Source: Bacteroidaceae bacterium (GTDB lineage: Bacteria; Bacteroidota; Bacteroidia; Bacteroidales; Bacteroidaceae). Taken from it: a stretch of 18,729 bases of DNA. The notes beneath the pieces are model-generated. The model was given only the letters and a program-made list of their open reading frames with translations. It ran no database searches and was not told the origin of the DNA. The stretch covers positions 1 through 18,729 of the forward strand of contig JAILIJ010000086.1 of assembly GCA_024695315.1 (NCBI GenBank), read 5' to 3'. Made by a program: the position numbers and the translations under genes. Below, in pieces: positions 13,452 to 18,729 of this stretch (positions are counted from its first letter, which is position 1; each line of letters begins with the position of its first letter).

Positions 13452-16250
13452 ATGAAAAAACTAATTATTGCAGCAGCCTTGTTCTGTAATGGCGTCTTGG
13501 GTGCCACTGCTCAGAATATGAACATACCTGCTGATCCTGAAATTAAAAAAGGCACTCTGCCTAACGGATTAACCTATTACATCCGCCACAACGAATGGCC
13601 GGAGAAACGCGCATTCTTCTACATTGCCCAGAATGTAGGATCTATGCAGGAAGATGATAACCAAAGAGGTCTTGCTCACTTCCTTGAACACATGTGTTTC
13701 AATGGTACAAAGAATTTCCAAGATGACAGGCTCAAGAAGTATCTCGAGACTATTGGTGTGAAATTCGGAGAAAACCTCAACGCTTACACTTCTTTCGACG
13801 AGACTGTTTACAACATTGATAACGTAAATGTTGAGGTGGCTGGAGCTATCGATTCTTGTCTTTACATTCTTCATGACTGGAGTCATGACTTAACTCTCAA
13901 TAACAAGGAGATTGACAAGGAGCGTGGAGTCATCAACGAGGAGTGGCGAATGAGAAGTTCTGCCCAGCAGCGTATGATGGAGAAGGCTCTTCCTGAAATG
14001 TACCCAGGCAGTAAGTACGCTAACCGTATGCCTATCGGTACAATGGAAATCGTAATGAATTTCCCTTATCAGACAATTAAGGACTACTACAAGAAGTGGT
14101 ATCGTCCAGATCTCCAGGCTATCGTTATCGTAGGTGACGTTGACGTAAATGTTATCGAAGAGAAAATCAAAACAATATTCGCAGATATCAAGCCTGTTGA
14201 GAATGCTGCCGTACGCGAATACTACCCAGTTCCTGACAACAAGGAGCCTATCGTTTCTATCCAGAAAGATAAAGAACAGCAGTATTCTATCATGAATTTC
14301 TTCTGGAAGACTGATGGTATAGAAAGAGAAATGAAATCTACTGTGAACTTTCTTTTATACGAATATGTTAAGGATGCTGTCAGCACTATGTTTAGCCTTC
14401 GTATATATGACATTCTCCAGAAGGAAAACGCTCCTTTTATTCAGGCACAGCTCGGTCTTGACAATTTCTTTGCAGCAAAGACAAAAGATGCCGTAACAGG
14501 ATCTGTAGTATTCAAGGATAATGGTGACAAAGAGGCTATCAAAGGACTATATCGTGAAATTCTTCGCGCTTCACGCTTCGGATTCACTGTATCTGAATAT
14601 GAACGTTACAAAGCTGAATATCTCTCACAACTCGAGAAGGAGTACCAGCGCCGCGATAAGATTAATAGTAAATCTTTCGTAAACCAATGTGTACGCAACT
14701 ACCTCGACAACGAGCCAATGAACAATATCGAGTGGGAGTACACTATGATGAATCAGATCGTTCCTAACATCCCAATTACTGCAATCAATCAAGCTGTATC
14801 TCAGATGATTCCAGACTCAAACCTTGTTATACTCGGTATGTTCCCTGACAAGGACGGAATCGTATACCCTACTAAGGAGAAAATCCTTGAGTACATGAAG
14901 GAAGTTGAGGCTGAACAAATTGAAGCTTACAAGGAGGAAGTAAACACAGATCCTCTTATCTCAGAACTTCCAAAGGCAAGCAAGATAAAGAGCATCAAGG
15001 ATGAGATGTTCGGCTCAAAGCTCATCACTCTTAAGAACGGAATCAAGATTCACGTTAAGAAGACTGATTTCGCTCCTAACCAGATCAGCATGCAAGCTGT
15101 CAGCTGGGGTGGTAGCTCACTCTATAGCGATGACGAATACATACAGGTAAGCAATGCAGAGACAGTATCAGAAGGTGGTATCGGCAATTTCAGCGCAACA
15201 GAACTCAACAAGAAACTTGCAGGTATTCAGGCAAACTGTGATGCAGGCATCGACACTCGTTCTGAATATGTTTCTGGTTCTTGCGTAAAGAAAGACCTTG
15301 AAACTATGCTTCAGCTCATGTATCTCCGATTCACTTCTCCAAGACGTGACGACGAAGTTTATAAGTCTATCATCAAGCGCAGCAAGGACATCATGATGAA
15401 CCAGGAATTGAATCCTATGACTGCCTTCAGAGATACTATCGCAAAGACTCTCTACAACGATAATATTCGTGCTCGACGCACTCGTCCTGCAGATCTCGAC
15501 AAGATTAACTTCGATAGATGTATGGAAATCTATAAGGAGCGCTTCGCTGATGGCGACGACTTCGAGTTCTATTTCGTAGGTGATATTGATGCTGATACTG
15601 TTGCTCCATTACTCGCCAAGTACATCGGTGCTCTTCCAGTATTAAAGGGTTCTGAAAAGTATAAGACTATTGACAACAAACTCAACAAGGGTACAATCAA
15701 GAATGTCTTTGAAAAAGAACAGGAAACTCCTAACGCAATCGTTCTTTTCGTCTTCAATGCTCCATTTAATGATGACCTCAATACTGTAGTTACTTTCGAC
15801 GCTCTCGAATACGTAACTCAGACACTCTTCACTCAGACTGTACGTGAGGATGAAGGAGGCGCATACAGCGTTGGTGTAGGCATGGGACTTAGAGACTATC
15901 CTGAAGCTATCGGAATTGCACAGATTCAACTTCCTACAGCTCCAGAAAAGCGCGCTCACATGACAGAAATCGTTTACAAAGGCATCGATAACCTCGTAAA
16001 CAATGGTCCTGCAGAAGAGGAAGTCCAGAAGGCTAAGGAATATCTCCTCAGAAGCCACAAAGAGAATCTTAAGAAGAACGAATACTGGATGGGACAGCTC
16101 CAGAGCATCACACGTGAGAATAAGAACTACGTGGACGGCTATGAAGAGGCTGTAAACAACATCACAGTTGAGACACTCAAGGCTGCTGCAAAGAAACTCT
16201 TCAAGAGCGGTAACTGCATTGAGGTTGGTATGACAAGTCCTATAAAGTAA
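13452..16250 (+). CDS. Exported M16 family zinc peptidase (two-domain, pitrilysin/PqqL type)
   Basis: 932 residues. The ATG at 13452 starts a signal peptide (MKKLIIAAALFCNGVLGATAQ); an in-frame ATG at 13398 inside nadB would add 18 residues ahead of it and is rejected. The inverted zinc motif HFLEH is at 76-80, with the third ligand E157 in KERGVINEEW, spaced 77 residues from H80 as in pitrilysin. The active N-terminal half is followed by a second, inactive M16 half that keeps the substrate-binding pattern REDEGGAYSVGVGMG near residue 800. Both halves in one chain with a linker of about 500-545 is the PqqL-like layout. It would degrade small proteins or peptides in the periplasm. It is 34 bases after nadB without its own clear promoter. 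Confidence 0.94.
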   Translation: MKKLIIAAALFCNGVLGATAQNMNIPADPEIKKGTLPNGLTYYIRHNEWPEKRAFFYIAQNVGSMQEDDNQRGLAHFLEHMCFNGTKNFQDDRLKKYLETIGVKFGENLNAYTSFDETVYNIDNVNVEVAGAIDSCLYILHDWSHDLTLNNKEIDKERGVINEEWRMRSSAQQRMMEKALPEMYPGSKYANRMPIGTMEIVMNFPYQTIKDYYKKWYRPDLQAIVIVGDVDVNVIEEKIKTIFADIKPVENAAVREYYPVPDNKEPIVSIQKDKEQQYSIMNFFWKTDGIEREMKSTVNFLLYEYVKDAVSTMFSLRIYDILQKENAPFIQAQLGLDNFFAAKTKDAVTGSVVFKDNGDKEAIKGLYREILRASRFGFTVSEYERYKAEYLSQLEKEYQRRDKINSKSFVNQCVRNYLDNEPMNNIEWEYTMMNQIVPNIPITAINQAVSQMIPDSNLVILGMFPDKDGIVYPTKEKILEYMKEVEAEQIEAYKEEVNTDPLISELPKASKIKSIKDEMFGSKLITLKNGIKIHVKKTDFAPNQISMQAVSWGGSSLYSDDEYIQVSNAETVSEGGIGNFSATELNKKLAGIQANCDAGIDTRSEYVSGSCVKKDLETMLQLMYLRFTSPRRDDEVYKSIIKRSKDIMMNQELNPMTAFRDTIAKTLYNDNIRARRTRPADLDKINFDRCMEIYKERFADGDDFEFYFVGDIDADTVAPLLAKYIGALPVLKGSEKYKTIDNKLNKGTIKNVFEKEQETPNAIVLFVFNAPFNDDLNTVVTFDALEYVTQTLFTQTVREDEGGAYSVGVGMGLRDYPEAIGIAQIQLPTAPEKRAHMTEIVYKGIDNLVNNGPAEEEVQKAKEYLLRSHKENLKKNEYWMGQLQSITRENKNYVDGYEEAVNNITVETLKAAAKKLFKSGNCIEVGMTSPIK

Positions 16251-16256
16251 TATAAC

Positions 16257-16306
16257 AAAAATAGGTAGTTAGATGTAGGCAATACTATCTCTAACTGCCT
16301 ATTTTT
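16257..16306 (+). terminator. Intrinsic terminator after the M16 peptidase gene
   Basis: AAATAGGTAGTTAGA and TCTAACTGCCTATTT pair over about 15 positions with one G-T wobble, then TTTATATTT. The flanking A-run (AACAAAAATAGG) makes it partly symmetrical, but no gene converges here. Confidence 0.85.
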
Positions 16307-16329
16307 ATATTTCAAAAACATTATAGAAA

Positions 16330-16773
16330 GTGAACAGACTTTTTCACGCTAAAATATCCATAGGAAACTATATACTTCTGTTTTCCCTTTTGATAGCTGC
16401 TGTGTCATTGCTATGGCAAGTAAACAACAGCAGCAAACCTATGATTGGAGTCGTCTTTACTGTCATAATTTTTATCATGGTAGTAATAGTCGAAAAGATG
16501 ATTAACACAACTTATACAATCACTACCGATGAAAAACTAATTGTCCACAACGGACGTTTCTCAAAGGACATCTGTATTGATGTCGATGACATAAAAAAGA
16601 TTGACAAGATTTGTCGTTGGAAAATAGGAAATAAGGCTCTTATGACTTATTTGCTCATTATAACCAATGACGAACACGAAATACCGGTAAATCCGGAAAA
16701 TGAAGAGGATTTTGTGAAGAAGATTACAAAAATAAAACTGAAAAACAATCAAGATGAAGATGACGAAGATTAA
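16330..16773 (+). CDS. Small membrane protein with bacterial PH-like domain
   Basis: 147 residues from a GTG start at 16330. The start is accepted because MNRLFHAKISIGNYILL fits the family N-terminus and the next ATG (16441) would remove the first membrane helix. Two hydrophobic helices are at about 13-31 and 38-57. A compact beta-rich domain follows (TTYTITTDEKLIVHNGRF, IDVDDIKKIDKI, TYLLIITNDE) that matches the PH-like domain proteins common in Bacteroidales. The acidic tail ends in DEDDED. Function is unknown; these proteins are thought to sit in the inner membrane with the PH-like part in the cytoplasm. It overlaps dacB by 20 bases. Confidence 0.82.
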   Translation: MNRLFHAKISIGNYILLFSLLIAAVSLLWQVNNSSKPMIGVVFTVIIFIMVVIVEKMINTTYTITTDEKLIVHNGRFSKDICIDVDDIKKIDKICRWKIGNKALMTYLLIITNDEHEIPVNPENEEDFVKKITKIKLKNNQDEDDED

Positions 16774-18097
16774 GGCTCTATTTTGCCTTTTTATATTGGC
16801 CTTTTACGTTGGTGCAAATGCACAAATACAAAACGATACAACAACAATAAATATTCTTGAGAGCGATTCTATAGCTAAAGATACTATACCATGGGATATT
16901 GCTATACAAAATGGTCTATCCTTAATGGCGGAAGAGGCGGAATATGCTCCTTATACCGTTGGATTGTGCGTATATGACCTTACTGACGACTCACTACTTT
17001 TTGCCTATAATGCGGATAAAGTGCTAAGACCAGCATCAACACAAAAATTACTCACAGGAATTACAGCTCTTAACGTGTTAGGAGGTGAATATAACTACAA
17101 GACCAAAGCATACTATACTGGCAATATTTCGCTCAGAGACAGCACTCTAAACGGCGATGTATACATAGTTGGGGATATGGACCCCACTCTAACATACGAT
17201 AGCGTATGTAACATGGCAAAACAACTTATCAATATAGGGGTAAAAACTATAAAAGGGAATATATATTCTGACATTAGCATGAAGGATTCTCTTCTCTATG
17301 GAAAAGGTTGGTGCTGGGATGATGTTCCCTCAAAATACGAACCATATCTCACTGCACTCCTATTCGACCGAGGACAAAATTCTCCAGCTTCGACAAGATA
17401 CTCTAAAAATCCTTACTTCAGACCTTGGCTACATTTTACCAAGACTTTCGGAGATATATTACTCGAAAATGGTGTCGTTGCCTTGAATGAAAAAGGCGAC
17501 ACTCTAGAATCTATAAATTATGGAGTCAAAAATCTACCTATCAAGACTTCATACCACAATTTCTACACTTGCAAAACGCCGATAGATTCCATACTAAAAA
17601 GAGTAATGAAAAACTCAGACAATCTGTATGCCGAGTCTATATTCTTTCATATTGCAAAGTTCAATAAGAAAAAGAATTGCACATATAAAGATGCAATACG
17701 TCATATAGAAAATACTCTACGTAAAGCCGGATGTTCTCTAACTGACATAGAGATAGCAGACGGAAGTGGTGTAAGCCTTTACAATTACCATACCGCAAGC
17801 ACGCAAGTTGGAATGCTAAGGTATGCTTATCTAAACGAGAATATTTTCAAACATCTTTACCCTGCGCTACCTGTATCAGGAGAAGACGGAACTTTAAGCG
17901 ACCGCATGAAAACTGGTGCGACTCAATATAATGTTCACGCAAAGACTGGTACAGTAAAGGGAGTAAGTAGTCTGGCGGGATACGTAGATGCGTCAAACGG
18001 ACATATTTTGGCCTTTTCTATCATCATAAATGGTGTTTTGAAAAATAAAAATGGACACATTTATCAGGATAGAGTATGTGAGATTTTGGCTAAATAA
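16754..18097 (+). CDS. dacB: D-Ala-D-Ala carboxypeptidase/endopeptidase, PBP4 type (peptidase S13)
   Basis: 447 residues, slightly short for the S13 family. The signal peptide is MKMTKIKALFCLFILAFYVGANAQ, without a lipobox, so the product is periplasmic and soluble. All three serine-penicillin-enzyme motifs are in order: STQK (S95-K98, nucleophile S95), SDN (288-290), KTG (397-399, in HAKTGTVKG). The long gap between the first two is filled by the extra domains typical of PBP4. It trims the terminal D-Ala of peptidoglycan stems or cuts cross-links. The ATG at 16754 lies inside the PH-like gene; a second ATG at 16760 is equally possible. No terminator with a T-run follows; a weak hairpin is at 18156-18176. 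Confidence 0.95.
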   Translation: MKMTKIKALFCLFILAFYVGANAQIQNDTTTINILESDSIAKDTIPWDIAIQNGLSLMAEEAEYAPYTVGLCVYDLTDDSLLFAYNADKVLRPASTQKLLTGITALNVLGGEYNYKTKAYYTGNISLRDSTLNGDVYIVGDMDPTLTYDSVCNMAKQLINIGVKTIKGNIYSDISMKDSLLYGKGWCWDDVPSKYEPYLTALLFDRGQNSPASTRYSKNPYFRPWLHFTKTFGDILLENGVVALNEKGDTLESINYGVKNLPIKTSYHNFYTCKTPIDSILKRVMKNSDNLYAESIFFHIAKFNKKKNCTYKDAIRHIENTLRKAGCSLTDIEIADGSGVSLYNYHTASTQVGMLRYAYLNENIFKHLYPALPVSGEDGTLSDRMKTGATQYNVHAKTGTVKGVSSLAGYVDASNGHILAFSIIINGVLKNKNGHIYQDRVCEILAK

Positions 18098-18155
18098 CTC
18101 TACAAAAACATTAAAATAGGCCAACAACCACTATCGTTTTATATCAATTTATATA

Positions 18156-18176
18156 CGTTAAAATGGGAATTTTACG
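18156..18176. repeat. Small inverted repeat between convergent dacB and the receptor remnant
   Basis: CGT-T-AAAAT, loop GGGA, ATTTT-ACG: an 8-bp stem with one bulged T. It lies 5 bases beyond the last stop of the pseudogene and 58 after dacB. No T-run on either side, so at best a weak shared terminator. Confidence 0.3.
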
Positions 18177-18181
18177 AGCAC

Positions 18182-18729
18182 TTAAAACGTCCATGAATAC
18201 TTCACCATAACTTCACGCTGACGCAGTTTGATGGTAGAAAATGATTGGTAATTGTTACTTATAAAATGATGTGAGTTTGCCTCATACCTATTTGTCTCCG
18301 TGTCAACGAGGTTATTTACCTAGCCAGATATGTCTTTACCCACGTTATTGGTCTTATACATAGAAATGCTCTGACGATGACGTCCGAATAACATAGCAAC
18401 CAGACGCGCCTCACGATTCCATCGGTAGTCCTCTTGTAACGTTGTACCCGAACCAATTTCAATAATCCCAGTCCATACATTCTTTGCATCATCGTTGAGC
18501 ACGAAATTTAAGGCCGCTCGATCAGAAAACTGCATATTACGAAGCATCTTCACAGGTTGATGATTCTCCAGCACCTGCACGGACTTGACCTTATTAGCCG
18601 AAAGATTCTCACTTGCCTGCGAATACTTGCTACCGAGCAGGTCCATGCCTTCTATGTAAAACTTATTAATTTTCTTCCCTTGATACTCGATGCTTCCATC
18701 ATTCTTCGCCTCCAGACCAGGCATCTTAG
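18182..18729 (-). pseudogene. Outer-membrane receptor-like gene with nonsense codon and internal deletion (partial at right edge)
   Basis: The frame is open from the window edge to a TAG at 18322-18320; the codon before M at 18724 is AAG, so that ATG need not be the start. The visible 134 residues hold the plug-like pattern of Bacteroidetes TonB-receptor relatives: LEAKNDGSIEYQGKKINKF, YIEGMDLLGSKY, ENLSANKVKSVQVLENHQP, then AALNFVLNDD and MYKTNNVGKDIS. In the same frame past the TAG, 45 more codons (18319-18185) read VNNLVDTETNRYEAN, SNNYQSFSTIKL, REVMVKYSWTF and then TAA at 18184-18182. That ending, a charged strand closed by F, is a typical last barrel strand. A full receptor would have several hundred residues between these parts, so the middle is missing. 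It converges on dacB. Confidence 0.78.

Noticed and set aside
15642..16058. 138-codon minus-strand ORF opposite the M16 peptidase
   Set aside because: Antisense shadow of a clear M16 C-terminal domain; composition is not protein-like and no start signals are visible.
18320..18322. Recoding of the in-frame TAG (pyrrolysine or suppression)
   Set aside because: The receptor also lacks its middle several hundred residues, so gene decay explains the TAG more simply, and no pyl genes are seen.

Overview
The window looks like a chromosomal stretch from a Bacteroidales bacterium, most likely Prevotella or a close relative. This rests on three things: the AT-rich sequence, promoter boxes of the Bacteroidetes type (TTTG, about 20 bases, then TAnnTTTG), and gene families typical of that group. 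Genus-level placement is an inference, not a database result.

Layout. From about 10,780 down to the left edge all genes are on the minus strand. In transcription order they are: a 918-residue secreted TPR protein, an outer-membrane beta-barrel protein, greA, a HIT-family protein, a YgjP-like metallopeptidase, a hotdog thioesterase, menF, menD, and a secreted CotH-kinase-like protein that runs off the left edge. Thioesterase, menF and menD form a tightly packed menaquinone block (gap of 3 bases, then overlap of 19). The expected next men genes are not seen; the CotH gene follows menD instead. greA has its own promoter, and an intrinsic-terminator-like hairpin lies between that promoter and the gene.

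The 1,047 bases between the TPR gene (10,780) and nadB (11,828) hold no convincing protein gene. They hold a candidate small RNA on the minus strand, with a promoter near 11,273-11,304 and a terminator near 11,077-11,114. They also hold two arrays of degenerate repeats phased at 11 bases, several inverted repeats and the nadB promoter.

The plus-strand half carries nadB (L-aspartate oxidase, first step of de novo NAD synthesis), an exported two-domain M16 zinc peptidase, a terminator, a small membrane protein with a bacterial PH-like domain, and a PBP4-type D-Ala-D-Ala carboxypeptidase overlapping it. At the right edge, convergent to dacB, is a broken outer-membrane receptor-like gene. Its N-terminal plug-like part is followed by an in-frame TAG and then directly by what looks like the last barrel strands, so the middle of the gene is missing.

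Most genes are housekeeping or envelope functions. The strongest leads are the candidate small RNA with 11-base repeats, the greA leader with an internal terminator, the unnamed TPR/barrel pair, and the receptor pseudogene. Several starts were moved from upstream GTG or TTG codons to internal ATG codons, because the ATG gives a clean signal peptide or a short overlap.
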